This document shows positions 37,819-46,585 of a stretch of DNA of 64,000 nucleotides, in pieces. The notes below the pieces were generated by a model. The model made no database searches and was not told the origin of the DNA. It saw only the letters and a program-made list of their open reading frames with translations. Source of the DNA: Flexivirga caeni (lineage in GTDB: Bacteria > Actinomycetota > Actinomycetes > Actinomycetales > Dermatophilaceae); assembly GCF_003724155.1 (NCBI RefSeq), contig NZ_RJJQ01000017.1, forward strand, positions 1 through 64,000, written 5' to 3'. A program made the translations under genes and the position numbers. The stretch's first letter is position 1, and each line of letters opens with the position of its first letter.

Positions 37819-38406
37819 ATGTATAGCGGGCGCGCATCCGGTCGGAGTGTCGCCGTGGCCCGGCACAATGACCAGACGTCCGATCCTGCGCGCGGCATCG
37901 AGCGGCTCACTGTGGTCCGGGCCGCTGATGTCGCCGAGCTGACCGACCTGCTTGGCGCTCTGGTGCGCGCTGACGCCGCCCTCGGCTGGACGGCGCCGCC
38001 GAGCGCATCGGACCTGCGCGGCTTGCTCGAGTCCCTGGTGGCTACGGGCCCGGCAGATGCGTGCGTGGTGGTTGCCCGGCACACCGGTGCGGTGGCCGGA
38101 TTCGGCTACTGGCGGCGCCATGCGTGACCGACTCACCGGCCGCATGCGGATCTCGAAAAGCTCGCGGTTGCAGCGCCTTTCGCTGGTCTGGGAGTCGGCC
38201 GCGCCATACTGCGCGAACTCGTCGCAGCCGCGCGCGAAGCGGGCGTCGAGCAATTGACGCTCGACTTTCGGGGTGACAACGAGCGCGCTGAGCGGCTCTA
38301 CCTGTCCGAGGGGTTCCGGGAGTACGGCCTGCTGCGGGGTTTCGTCGCACCCGATGCCGGCCGGCGACTGGACATGGTGCTGCACGTGCAGGACCTGCGC
38401 GGATAA
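37819..38406 (+). pseudogene. GNAT acetyltransferase interrupted by one in-frame TGA
   Basis: One frame runs from ATG 37819 to TAA 38406 with a single TGA at 38125-38127. The part before it ends ...AVAGFGYWRRHA and the part after continues PTHRPHADLEKLAVAAPFAG, then GVGRAILRELVAAAREAGVE with the acetyl-CoA loop, and FRGDNERAERLYLSEGF. Both halves fit one GNAT protein of about 195 residues. A single CGA-to-TGA change would explain it. Read-through or sequencing error are alternatives. Confidence 0.8.
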
Positions 38407-38464
38407 CGAGCACTCGCCATACCCGGCGGTTGACGGATCCACGAGCGCGTTTTAGGTTGCTAGC

Positions 38465-38617
38465 ATGACAGCAAGCGAGAAGCAGCAGTTCAACGTCTAT
38501 CTGCCACCCGACCTGATTCGCGAGGTCAAGCACCGCGCGATCGACGACGGCCTCAGCCTCTCGGCGCTCGTCGAGCAGGCGCTGCGCACCTACCTCGACC
38601 CAGGAGCCGACAAGTGA
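38465..38617 (+). CDS. 50-aa ribbon-helix-helix (CopG-like) protein
   Basis: ATG 38465 opens 50 codons: a beta strand [19 protein letters not shown] followed by [15 protein letters not shown], the classic RHH shape of small repressors and antitoxins. The stop overlaps the next gene (GTGA), so the two are coupled. No toxin gene is adjacent, so it is more likely a repressor of the VOC and transporter genes downstream. Confidence 0.75.
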   Translation: MTASEKQQFNVYLPPDLIREVKHRAIDDGLSLSALVEQALRTYLDPGADK

Positions 38618-39375
38618 CTCTCTTCGTGCAACCCATCCGCTTCACCGACAACGTGGACACTATGGCGAAATTCCTTGCGGCGCTCGGTCTTTCGGTCAGT
38701 CTTACCAGCGACAAAGGAGGCTGGACGGTGCTCGCCGGCGCCACCGGCACGGTCGCGCTGCACAGCGCGGCCGACGCCACGTCCGAGGCGAAACCGGGCT
38801 CGACCAGCCTCTCCTTCGAGGAGACCGCGCTGGACGAGCTCGCGCGGCGGCTCGTCGCCACCGGCTTCGGCGACGCGGGTCACCCCGGCGAATCGATGGT
38901 GTATGACGAGGCCTACGGCCGCGCCATCAGCATCACGCTCGGCGGCGAAGAGCTGGTCGTCAACGGTCAGTCGGACGATCTCTACGGCTACACCAGCACC
39001 GGCGTGGAGCCCGGGGTGGGCGACCTGCGAGTTAGCCCGATCCGGTTCGTCGACGACCAAGGGCCCGACCGGCGGCTGCTGGAGGCGCTCGGCTTCCGGG
39101 TGGTCGGCAAGGCGAGCGAGCACTTCACCGGACTCGCTCTTCCCGGAGTCGGCGGATCGGTTGGCTTGCACCCCACGAGCGACGAAGCTCGCGTCATACC
39201 GGGGCCGTTTGCGGTGCAGCTATCCTTCGAGACGGCCACTCCCCTGGCCGAAGTCATCGAGCGGGTGACCGCTGTCGGGACTGCTGCGACCCTGCACGAG
39301 TCCCCGTGGGGCGACCACGTGTCGATCACCGACCCGGACGGCCAGCCGGTCCTGGTGCACGCCGCGCCGGCGTGA
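38614..39375 (+). CDS. Two-module VOC (glyoxalase-like) protein
   Basis: The 253-aa product has two similar halves, each opening with PIRF-T/V-D and containing LxxLGxxV: residues about 5-120 ([20 protein letters not shown]) and about 140-250 ([20 protein letters not shown]), ending [15 protein letters not shown]. This is a vicinal-oxygen-chelate fold of the glyoxalase/bleomycin-resistance type. The substrate is not predictable. GTG start overlaps the RHH stop; the stop overlaps the MFS start. Confidence 0.75.
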   Translation: MTLFVQPIRFTDNVDTMAKFLAALGLSVSLTSDKGGWTVLAGATGTVALHSAADATSEAKPGSTSLSFEETALDELARRLVATGFGDAGHPGESMVYDEAYGRAISITLGGEELVVNGQSDDLYGYTSTGVEPGVGDLRVSPIRFVDDQGPDRRLLEALGFRVVGKASEHFTGLALPGVGGSVGLHPTSDEARVIPGPFAVQLSFETATPLAEVIERVTAVGTAATLHESPWGDHVSITDPDGQPVLVHAAPA

Positions 39376-40582
39376 GCGCATCGGCCGATATACGGCTCAC
39401 CGGTCGCGCTGCCACCGTGCTGGGGGCGAGCATTGTGCTGCTGGAATTCATGGCGGCGGTCACCACGTTCGTTGCCTCCACCGTCCTGCCGGTCGTCGTC
39501 GGCTCCGTGCACGCGAGCGATCGGGTGGGGCTGCTTGTGAGCGGCAGCGCCATCGGCTTGTTCTTGGCGATGCCCGTGGCGGATCAGCTGATCGGTGCTC
39601 TCGGGACCGCGGTGGCACTGCTAGCCGGCGTCGCACTTGTGATCGCAGGCGGCATTACCTCCGCGGTCGCGGCTGATCCATGGACATTTGCCGGCGGTCG
39701 GTTGGTGGCAGGCTTTGCAGGCGGGCTGCTCGCGGTCTTCGGAGTCGGCGCCGCCGTGCGCCACTTGGATGACGCCATCCGCCGCACGGTCGTGGCCATC
39801 TCGTCGGCGATGTGGATCCTGCCCGGCCTGGTAGCCCCACCACTGATCGTGGCGGCGGAGCACCTCATCGGCTGGCGCTGGACGCTGCTGTTGCCGGTGC
39901 CGTTCGTCGTCCTGGTGCAGGTCGTCATCTTCCACGTCGTGCCGCAGCGCCCGCGCAACGCCGCCGGCCGATTTCGACCGGTGACCCTGCTCGTGCCCGC
40001 AGGGGTGGCCGGCTTCCTCACCGCCGGCACGGGGCTCATCGGCCTGCTCTGCCTGCTGGTCGCCTGCGCCGGCTTCCGGTCGCTGATCCCCCCGGGCACA
40101 CCGACCGATATGGCACATCGCTCGCGGTCGCCGGGGTCGTGCTCGGGTCGGCCTCGGCGGCCTGGGGAGCCGCGAGTGTGGCGACGGCGCGAATTCCGTT
40201 GCTGGGCAATATTTCCCCCGGTCTGGCGATCCCGGTCGTGTCCGTCTGCACCGGCGCGACCGGCATCGGTGCAGCAGCGGGATTGCCATGGCAGTTCGGT
40301 GCGCTGTGCTGGGTGGTGACAGGCGTCGGTGTCGGCATCTTCTATCCATCGACCTACCTGGTCGCCAGCAAGCCGGTCGACGGCTTCACCGAGGAACGCG
40401 CCGCCGCGGCCACCATCTCCACCGAGTCGTTCGGGAGCCTGCTGGGTGGCGCAGTCGGGGGTGTCTTGGTCAGCGGCAACGGCACCAGTCGATTCCTTGT
40501 GGCCTATCTGCTGCTCGCGGGCGCGCTCGCGCTGTCGGCGGTAGCCGCACACCGCGCCGTGATGACAGGAGTAGCCGGCTGA
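39372..40582 (+). pseudogene. MFS transporter with internal deletion and frameshift
   Basis: GTG 39372 overlaps the VOC stop and reads six helices of a major facilitator transporter (LLEFMAAVTTFVASTVLPVV to GLIGLLCLLVACAGF) up to about 40100. After IPPGTPTD the frame changes and the rest (SLAVAGVVLGSASAAWGAAS ... FLVAYLLLAGALALSAVAA) continues in another frame to 40582. The piece that normally holds the seventh helix is missing between them, so a deletion plus shift, not a single indel, is likely. First-frame stop comes at 40319. No GTATGNCG word occurs between about 39.2 and 41.1 kb. Confidence 0.75.
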
Positions 40583-40604
40583 CCCCAGCCGGGCCACAGC
40601 TCCG

Positions 40605-41105
40605 ATGTCGGCGGCCCCTGCTTCGATATCCCCTGTGAATGCGGTGGTCGCCGACGTCGTGCTGGGCGCACTTGTCGAAGAGGGCCGGGTCCTCCTCGTG
40701 CACCGCAGTCCCCACAAGCGAGCCCACCCGGACGTCTGGGATCTGCCCGGTGGCTGCGTCGAGGACGGCGAGTCGGAAGTCGACACGCTGGAGCGGGAGC
40801 TTCGTGAAGAACTCGGCGTACGCATCAGCCGTGACGCGGTGTCGCACCTCTATCGGCTGACTGCCGGACCGGCGGATGAGCCCGCGCTGGTGAGCGCCTG
40901 GATGGTCAGTCGCTGGCAGGGAGTGCCGGCGAACATCGCGCCCGACGAACACGTCGGCATCGGCTGGTTCGCACTCGACGACTTGCCCTCACCCGCCCAC
41001 CCGGTCATGCGCAACGCACTGCTGAACGCTCTCCGGGGCACCGCGGCTGACCCCAGCTACAACCGCTCCAGGCCGCGACTCAGCGTGACGTCTTCGCGTC
41101 GATAG
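40605..41105 (+). CDS. Nudix hydrolase
   Basis: The 166-aa product has the Nudix box GGCVEDGESEVDTLERELRE plus ELGV, which fits Gx5Ex7REUXEEXGU, after VLLVHRSPHKRAHPDVWDLP. Mutator-type hydrolysis of a nucleoside diphosphate derivative is expected; the substrate is unknown. The last 49 bases overlap the 3' end of the convergent GNAT gene, and the C-terminal Arg/Ser tail may be shaped by that overlap. Confidence 0.88.
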   Translation: MSAAPASISPVNAVVADVVLGALVEEGRVLLVHRSPHKRAHPDVWDLPGGCVEDGESEVDTLERELREELGVRISRDAVSHLYRLTAGPADEPALVSAWMVSRWQGVPANIAPDEHVGIGWFALDDLPSPAHPVMRNALLNALRGTAADPSYNRSRPRLSVTSSRR

Positions 41106-41527
41106 CCGAGGTCGTCATACAGGCGCAGCGCGGCGACGTTGGCGGCGCCGGTTGACAACCGGACCCGGGCCAATCCCCTTGCTGCAGCCCAGCGTTCGGC
41201 TGCGCGAACGAGTGCGCTGCCCACGCCCCGCCCTTCGCGATCCGGGTGTACGACGAGCTCGCCGATATAGGCGTCGGTCTCGCCGGACCAGTGCCGGTCC
41301 TCGCCAACCGACACGAATCCGGCGACGCGGGCGTCTTCGACGGCGACCAGGACCGTGGCATCCGCCGCCCCGCTCGCGGCGTGCTCGACGGCAGCCGACA
41401 CCCATCCGCGCACTGCGCGAAGGACCAATTCCGGCGGGCGCCACTCGGCGACCCCGACGGTCAATCGGTCCGCAAGCGCGAGGATCTCGCCGCGGTCGTC
41501 CGGCTCAATCGGTCGTATGACGAACAT
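41057..41527 (-). CDS. GNAT N-acetyltransferase
   Basis: The 156-aa product begins MFVIRPIEPDDRGEILALAD, typical of GNATs, and carries the acetyl-CoA loop ELVVHPDREGRGVGSALVRA followed by ANVAALRLYDDLGYRRED. The acceptor is not predictable. It is intact, unlike the acetyltransferase pseudogene 2.7 kb away, and sits convergent to the Nudix gene and downstream of a VOC gene on the same strand. Confidence 0.88.
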   Translation of the reverse strand: MFVIRPIEPDDRGEILALADRLTVGVAEWRPPELVLRAVRGWVSAAVEHAASGAADATVLVAVEDARVAGFVSVGEDRHWSGETDAYIGELVVHPDREGRGVGSALVRAAERWAAARGLARVRLSTGAANVAALRLYDDLGYRREDVTLSRGLERL

Positions 41528-41554
41528 CCTCCGAGCCTGGCAGAACTGCCGCGC

Positions 41555-41968
41555 CTAACGCACCAGCAGACAGAACGGGTGCCCGGCGGGGTCGGCGAGC
41601 ACGTAGAGCGGCTCGTCGTCGTCCTGCGACCGATCGTGGAGCAGGCGAGCACCGAGTTGCTCCGCGCGGTCACGATGCCGATGCAGTTCCTCGACCGTGG
41701 CCACCGAGAAGTCCAGGTGCATCTGCATGGGGACCGCCTCCGACGGCCAGGTCGGCGCCGTCGTGTCCGCCTTCGCTTGGATCGCCATCACCCGCCGGCC
41801 GTCGTCGTCGACCAGGACGAGCCAGTCCGCGTCGTCGGGAGCGGCATCACCGGCAGCCGGTTCGTCGCCGGGCCGGTATCGCACACCGAGTAACCGCCGA
41901 TAGAACTCCGCGAGCCCACGGCAGTCGCGGGCGTCGATGGCGGTATGCATGAGGACCGGGTACGTCAT
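41555..41968 (-). CDS. VOC-family (glyoxalase-like) protein
   Basis: The 137-aa product starts MTYPVLMHTAIDARDCRGLA, contains FYRRLLGVRYRPGDE, and has the C-terminal half HLDFSVATVEELHRH with PLYVLADPAGHPFCLLV. It is a typical single glyoxalase/bleomycin-resistance-like module. ATG 41968 is chosen; the longer frame upstream runs into the promoter region of the HNH gene. Confidence 0.82.
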   Translation of the reverse strand: MTYPVLMHTAIDARDCRGLAEFYRRLLGVRYRPGDEPAAGDAAPDDADWLVLVDDDGRRVMAIQAKADTTAPTWPSEAVPMQMHLDFSVATVEELHRHRDRAEQLGARLLHDRSQDDDEPLYVLADPAGHPFCLLVR

Positions 41969-42104
41969 ACACCGAGCCTGGCAGCCCGGAGCACGTGGGT
42001 AAATGGCCGGGCAGGTCGAGCGACGGAGCGGCCCCCCTCGGCTTCGAGGCCACTGATCTTTCACTGTGAGCTGCCTTGTCAGTGGTCGATGATTAGCTGT
42101 ACGC

Positions 42105-43628
42105 ATGATCGAAGAACAGGTGGTGGTGCCCTCCGTGGCAGCCGTCGGCAGCAGCGGCTGGGAGACCTCCGCCCGCGATCACGCCATGTCCGCAGCCCGC
42201 GACGAGTTGGCACTGATCAGTGCCCAACTCAACGACGGTCACACGCGACTGGTCGCGCTGATGCGCCGAGTGCTCGCCGAGGAACTCTGGTGCGGCGCCG
42301 GGTTTCGCTCCCCGGAGCAATGGCTCACGGCGTACGCCGGGCTCACCTGGTCCAGCGCACACGACATCGTTCGCATCGCGCAGCGCGCGCCCGACCTGCC
42401 CACCATGCAACGCCTGCTCGACGACGGACGGCTGACGCTCGGCCAGGCCGCCGTCGTCGCCAAATACACTCCCGCAGCGTATGACGCGGACGTCGCGCAG
42501 TTCGCGTCATACACGACCGTGACGCAGCTGCGACGTGCGCTCTGCCGCTACGAATTCAACGCCGACAAGGTGGGCGCAACCGTGGACACACCTGTCGAGC
42601 AGAGCGCTGTGCTGCCCGGCGATGCCGCCGCCGACGAGGAGCTGGTGGAGCTCGCGACCGACAGTGCCGTCGGGCGCGCACCGGACTCCTTCGACCCGGC
42701 CACAGCCGCACCGCGGCTCGACATGCGTTATGCCGCAGGGCGATTCGTGCTGTCGTATGACGCGCCCGCCGACATCGGCGCGCTGGTCGAGCAGGCACTG
42801 CTGGAAGCCAAGGACACCCTGTTCCGTCTGACCACGCCGGACTCCGACTCCGACGCCCGTCCTGCAGCTGGCACCTGCGGGATCGGCACGGTCGACGCAG
42901 CAAAGTCGCACAAGGGCGCGTCGTTCGGCGAAGCAATGGGGCTGCTGGCCCAGCGTTCCCTCGGCACCGGCGCGCCGATCGGACATTCCCGAGCCAGTCG
43001 CTACCGCGTCTACCTGCACCTGGACACCTCTGGCAGCGGCTGGTTGAACAAGCGGGGCGCGCTGCCGCCGGCCCTGCGGGCCAGGATTCTCTGCGACGGA
43101 GCCATCCGGCCGGTCTGGGAGACCGAGGGAAAACCGGTCAGCGTCGGCCGCACCCAGCGCATCGTGCCGCATCGGACCCGGCACCTGCTGGAAGACCGCG
43201 ACCGCGGCTGTCGCTATCCCGGCTGCCTCGCCATGCATCATCTGGAATGCCATCACCTCGACCACTGGATCGACGGCGGACAGACCGACGCCGACCGGCT
43301 CATCATGCTGTGCCCCTTCCATCACGACGAGCACCATCGGGGTGCGTTCGTCATGGTCGGCGACCCGAGCCGGCCGGACGGAGTTGTCTTCACTGCACGG
43401 GACGGCACACCAATACGACCGGAGTTCCGACCTTACGAACCGACACCTCCCAGAACGCCAGACGCCTCGAATCACGCTGGCGTTCGGGAGAATCCAGAGA
43501 GAACGAAGCTGCCGTTCGCGCCATACCAGGGGCCGACGAACGACAAGCTCCACCTCGCGCTGGTGCAATTCGACCCGCGACCGGCGAACGCACCACCCCG
43601 CACCTGCCCGGACACATCCTCCGCATGA
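42105..43628 (+). CDS. DUF222 protein with HNH nuclease domain
   Basis: The 507-aa product has the helical DUF222 (13E12-type) region (about residues 20-330) and an HNH domain near 365-405: CRYPGCLAMHHLECHHLDHW, then GGQTDADRLIMLCPFHHDEH with the paired Cys and His residues of the zinc-binding HNH fold. The C-terminal 90 residues are Pro-rich. These proteins are common in multiple copies in actinobacteria and are likely selfish or mobile. The left-edge gene is probably a relative. Confidence 0.88.
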   Translation: MIEEQVVVPSVAAVGSSGWETSARDHAMSAARDELALISAQLNDGHTRLVALMRRVLAEELWCGAGFRSPEQWLTAYAGLTWSSAHDIVRIAQRAPDLPTMQRLLDDGRLTLGQAAVVAKYTPAAYDADVAQFASYTTVTQLRRALCRYEFNADKVGATVDTPVEQSAVLPGDAAADEELVELATDSAVGRAPDSFDPATAAPRLDMRYAAGRFVLSYDAPADIGALVEQALLEAKDTLFRLTTPDSDSDARPAAGTCGIGTVDAAKSHKGASFGEAMGLLAQRSLGTGAPIGHSRASRYRVYLHLDTSGSGWLNKRGALPPALRARILCDGAIRPVWETEGKPVSVGRTQRIVPHRTRHLLEDRDRGCRYPGCLAMHHLECHHLDHWIDGGQTDADRLIMLCPFHHDEHHRGAFVMVGDPSRPDGVVFTARDGTPIRPEFRPYEPTPPRTPDASNHAGVRENPERTKLPFAPYQGPTNDKLHLALVQFDPRPANAPPRTCPDTSSA

Positions 43629-43975
43629 CCGGTTCCCCGGGCGCTGCGCCAGCGCGCCAGATCGCCGACGCCGCGCCAGGCGCGCCTCGCGGAGGGGTAT
43701 ACCGCACGCACTCCCCCTTCAACGCGTCACGGGAACGAGGCCCGGCCAGTCACCGCAACACGCCACGTCCGGGTGCCCGTAGTAGCCCAGCCGTGGAGGA
43801 CCAGACTCGGAACCAGGCACAGAACCAGAGCCAGAGACAGGCGTCACCTGGCCGACGCACTCAATCGGCACGACTCAGGCCAGGTCCGCGCTTACGACCG
43901 CGAGACCACATGCCGTGACCCTGCGCAGGTAGCCCGTCTCGACACAGCGCGACCGCCGTCCCGCGGCCCGACGCG
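43629..43975. other. Gene-poor 347-bp interval
   Basis: Between the HNH gene and the convergent DUF445 gene. It is rich in short GCGCC and CCAGA runs and has no ORF with a plausible start, no clear hairpin with a T run and no match to the repeats seen elsewhere. I see nothing functional. Confidence 0.4.
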
Positions 43976-45214
43976 TCAGAGGAACTGGGCGAGCGTATGG
44001 ATTATCAGCCCGACCAGACCGCCGACGACGGTGCCGTTGATCCGGATGAACTGCAGGTCGCGGCCGACGTGCAGTTCGATGCGCTTGGACGCCTCGTCGC
44101 CGTCCCAGCGCTCGATCGTCTGGGAGATGACCGTCGAGATCTCCCTCCCGTATGTCGTCACCACGTGACCTGCCACCTCCCCGAGTCGCCGATCCATGCT
44201 CGCCCGCAGCTCGTCGTCGGCCACGATCCGAGAGCCGAAATCGCTGAGCCCACGCGAGATTCGCGCGCGCAGCTCGCTCTCCGGATCATCCAGGGACTCC
44301 ACGACCACACGTTTGAGCGATTGCCACATGCCCACCAGCGAGGTCGCCACCGACGGATGGGACAGCACCCGGATCTTGAGTTCCTCGGTGCGCTGCATCG
44401 TCGCCGGGTCGTTCTGCAGGTTGTCGGCGAGCTTGGCGAGCAGATTGTCGACCGCTTTGCGCATGTCGTGGTCCGGGTTATCGCGCACGTCGGCCAGCCA
44501 GCGCACCAACTCGACGTGCAGCCGGGCAGTCACCGTATCGTCCAGCCACTTCGGCGACCACCACGGTGCACGCGCGCCGAGGATCGAGGTGACCGCCTGC
44601 TCGTTGTCGCGCACCCAGCCGTGCAACTCGCGCACGACCAGGTCGACGACCTGCCGGTGCGAGCCGTCCTCCACGATGCCCTCCAGCAAGTGGCCGAGCA
44701 TCGGCGAGACCGGCTCCTTGGCCAGCCGCGGCAGCATCACCCGGCGCAGGAAATCCCCGACCTCGGCGTCACTGATCGACTCAATCCCCTTCGCCAGCGC
44801 GGGAGCCGACTGCGTCACCACCCGGTCGGCGTTCTCCGGCTCGGAGAGCCACCGCCCCACGCGCATCGGCACCTGGGCGGTGGCCAGCCGCTGCTGCACG
44901 TTCTCCGCGGTGAGGAAGTTGTCGGTGACGAAATCCTCGAGACTGTGCCCGATGCTGTCTTTGCGCTCCGGGATGATCGCCGTGTGCGGCACCTTCAGCC
45001 CGAGCGGATGCCGGAACAGCGCCGTGACCGCGAACCAGTCGGCGACCGCGCCGACCATCGCCGCCTCGGCCGCCGCGTTGACATACCCCCACAGGCCGCC
45101 GTGCCCGTGCGTCACCACGAAGATGACCGCCGCGATCGCCAGCAGCGACGTCGCGATGAGCCGCATCCGGCGCAGTCGGCTGCGGCGCTCCAGATCCGCC
45201 GGGCTGAGCGTCAT
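43976..45214 (-). CDS. DUF445 membrane protein (YjiN type)
   Basis: The 412-aa product has N-terminal helices (about residues 17-34 and 40-60) with the DUF445 mark EAAMVGAVADWFAVTALFRH, then PHTAIIPERKDSIGHSL, a long helical middle and a C-terminal helix GTVVGGLVGLIIHTLAQFL. DUF445 proteins are membrane proteins of unknown function. ATG 45214 is used; TTG 45244 would overlap the upstream lipoprotein gene. Confidence 0.88.
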   Translation of the reverse strand: MTLSPADLERRSRLRRMRLIATSLLAIAAVIFVVTHGHGGLWGYVNAAAEAAMVGAVADWFAVTALFRHPLGLKVPHTAIIPERKDSIGHSLEDFVTDNFLTAENVQQRLATAQVPMRVGRWLSEPENADRVVTQSAPALAKGIESISDAEVGDFLRRVMLPRLAKEPVSPMLGHLLEGIVEDGSHRQVVDLVVRELHGWVRDNEQAVTSILGARAPWWSPKWLDDTVTARLHVELVRWLADVRDNPDHDMRKAVDNLLAKLADNLQNDPATMQRTEELKIRVLSHPSVATSLVGMWQSLKRVVVESLDDPESELRARISRGLSDFGSRIVADDELRASMDRRLGEVAGHVVTTYGREISTVISQTIERWDGDEASKRIELHVGRDLQFIRINGTVVGGLVGLIIHTLAQFL

Positions 45215-45227
45215 ACGCTCCACGTAG

Positions 45228-45950
45228 TCACTTCGTCCAGGCAATCTGTGCGTGGGCTCCGGTGGTCATGCCGTTCAGGTACAGCAGCGTGTACTTGGTG
45301 TAGTCCTGGCCGATCGGCACATCGAACACGAGCGTCCCGGTGTAGGTCTTCGAGGTGCCGCTCAGGCTCGCGATGTTGAACTGCTCTTGCGTCGGCACCG
45401 CGCCGCTCAAGCTGTCGGAGTCGCACACATTGCCTTTCGCATCACGCAGCGTGAAGTCGGTGCTGCCCAAGATGACGGTGTTTCCCGACTGGTAGGTCGC
45501 CGTCACCTTGATCAGTAGGTACTGCTGGCCGGCCGGCGGGCCGAGCAGGTCGTTCGCCGGCGGCTTCTTGGCGACCGGACTCGCAGGCGTCACCCGCGCC
45601 GTGCCGCCATACGCCTGCGTGAAGGCCAGCGGCTTACCCCAGGCCGCCTTCTTGGTGCTCGGTGCGACCGCCGCAGGCGTCCCGAAACCGTTGGGGTCGG
45701 TGCACATCGTGCGCGAGTCGCCGCCTCCGGACGTCGCCGGCGCCGTCGCGACAGTGGGAACCCCGCTGCTGGTCGAGGGTGTGGACGCAACGGTCGGCAC
45801 ACTACTTTGCGTGCTGGTCGCCGACGGGTGGGTGCTGGAGGCCGGCGGAGCCGCGACTCCCGGCGCGCCGTTGCTGCAGCCCGCGACAGCGCCGACGGCG
45901 AGCACGACCGGCACGACACTGAAGGTGATCCTGCGCAAAGTGGTGGACAT
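45228..45950 (-). CDS. Secreted lipoprotein with Ser/Thr-rich linker, DUF4352-like
   Basis: The 240-aa product starts with a signal peptide and lipobox AVGAVAGC, then a 50-residue Ser/Thr/Pro linker, and a C-terminal domain of about 140 residues with QYLLIKVTATYQSGNTVILG and KTYTGTLVFDVPIGQD, resembling DUF4352 immunoglobulin-like domains. It should sit on the outer face of the cell membrane. Function unknown; it lies 13 bases upstream of DUF445 and may be coupled. Confidence 0.75.
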   Translation of the reverse strand: MSTTLRRITFSVVPVVLAVGAVAGCSNGAPGVAAPPASSTHPSATSTQSSVPTVASTPSTSSGVPTVATAPATSGGGDSRTMCTDPNGFGTPAAVAPSTKKAAWGKPLAFTQAYGGTARVTPASPVAKKPPANDLLGPPAGQQYLLIKVTATYQSGNTVILGSTDFTLRDAKGNVCDSDSLSGAVPTQEQFNIASLSGTSKTYTGTLVFDVPIGQDYTKYTLLYLNGMTTGAHAQIAWTK

Positions 45951-46013
45951 GTCGGGTCGTACCTTTCTCGATGGACGTCACCGGCGGGCCGCCGGTGCCA
46001 CGAAGCCGCCGGC

Positions 46014-46550
46014 TCAGGCTACGCGCACAATCCAGATCTCCGGCCTGCCGGAGGCGTTTTCGCCCTTGACGAACTCACGCGCGCCCTCGCCGACAGGGAT
46101 CCCCTGGTGGGTTGCCGCCTGGCTGATCGCCGTCGCGATCCGGTCCCAGACGGCAGCCCCCTGCGGGAACCCCATCTCCCAGGTCATCGCCTCCACTCCG
46201 ACGACCGTCCGGTCCGGCAGCAGCAGCGCCCGGATGCGCGGGTAGGAACCGTCGATCTGAATGACGACGGCGCCCTGCTCGGGGTGAATGTCGGTGACCC
46301 GGTCGTCTGACGACGCGACATGCGTGATGAGTTCCCCCGCCCGCTGCGGGTCGGCGCCGAGGGTCAGGGTGCGTCCCATCATCGCCAGGTGCTTGGTCGC
46401 AGGTTTGGCCGCGATCGCGCGACCGAAGTTGCCCTCGATCGCCCGGTCTCGGACCTGCTGGTGGGCTCCGGAGACCTTGGACTTCATGAAATACCAGAGA
46501 AAGGAGCCGACGATGATGACCGCGAGCACCAGGACGAGTTTGGCGAGCAC
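46014..46550 (-). CDS. Small membrane-anchored protein of unknown function
   Basis: The 178-aa product begins with one hydrophobic helix (LAKLVLVLAVIIVGSFLWYF) and has a soluble remainder with a Thr/Leu-rich AMMGRTLTLGADPQRAGELI and a C-terminal beta-rich part ending PEIWIVRVA. I do not recognise the family. GTG 46550 is taken because it begins the hydrophobic start; the frame upstream has no start with a ribosome site. It is located 35 bases downstream of mcrC on the same strand but shares no feature with it. Confidence 0.65.
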   Translation of the reverse strand: MLAKLVLVLAVIIVGSFLWYFMKSKVSGAHQQVRDRAIEGNFGRAIAAKPATKHLAMMGRTLTLGADPQRAGELITHVASSDDRVTDIHPEQGAVVIQIDGSYPRIRALLLPDRTVVGVEAMTWEMGFPQGAAVWDRIATAISQAATHQGIPVGEGAREFVKGENASGRPEIWIVRVA

Positions 46551-46585
46551 GGATCCAGTATGCCGACAGCGATGCCCGGATCGGG

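Noticed and set aside
37819-38127. A free-standing 102-aa acetyltransferase
   Set aside because: The frame after the TGA continues the same GNAT fold without shift, so the short ORF is only the first half of a broken gene.
40605-41527. Nudix and GNAT genes as an error because their ends overlap by 49 bases
   Set aside because: Both have full domains with intact catalytic motifs; a convergent tail overlap of this size is ordinary.
42000-42104. Promoter TTGTCA with a following GATTAG before the HNH gene
   Set aside because: The two hexamers are only nine bases apart; spacing is incompatible with a sigma-70 promoter.
43629-43975. Possible tRNA or small RNA in the gap before DUF445
   Set aside because: No cloverleaf arms, no acceptor-stem complementarity and no hairpin with T run could be found.
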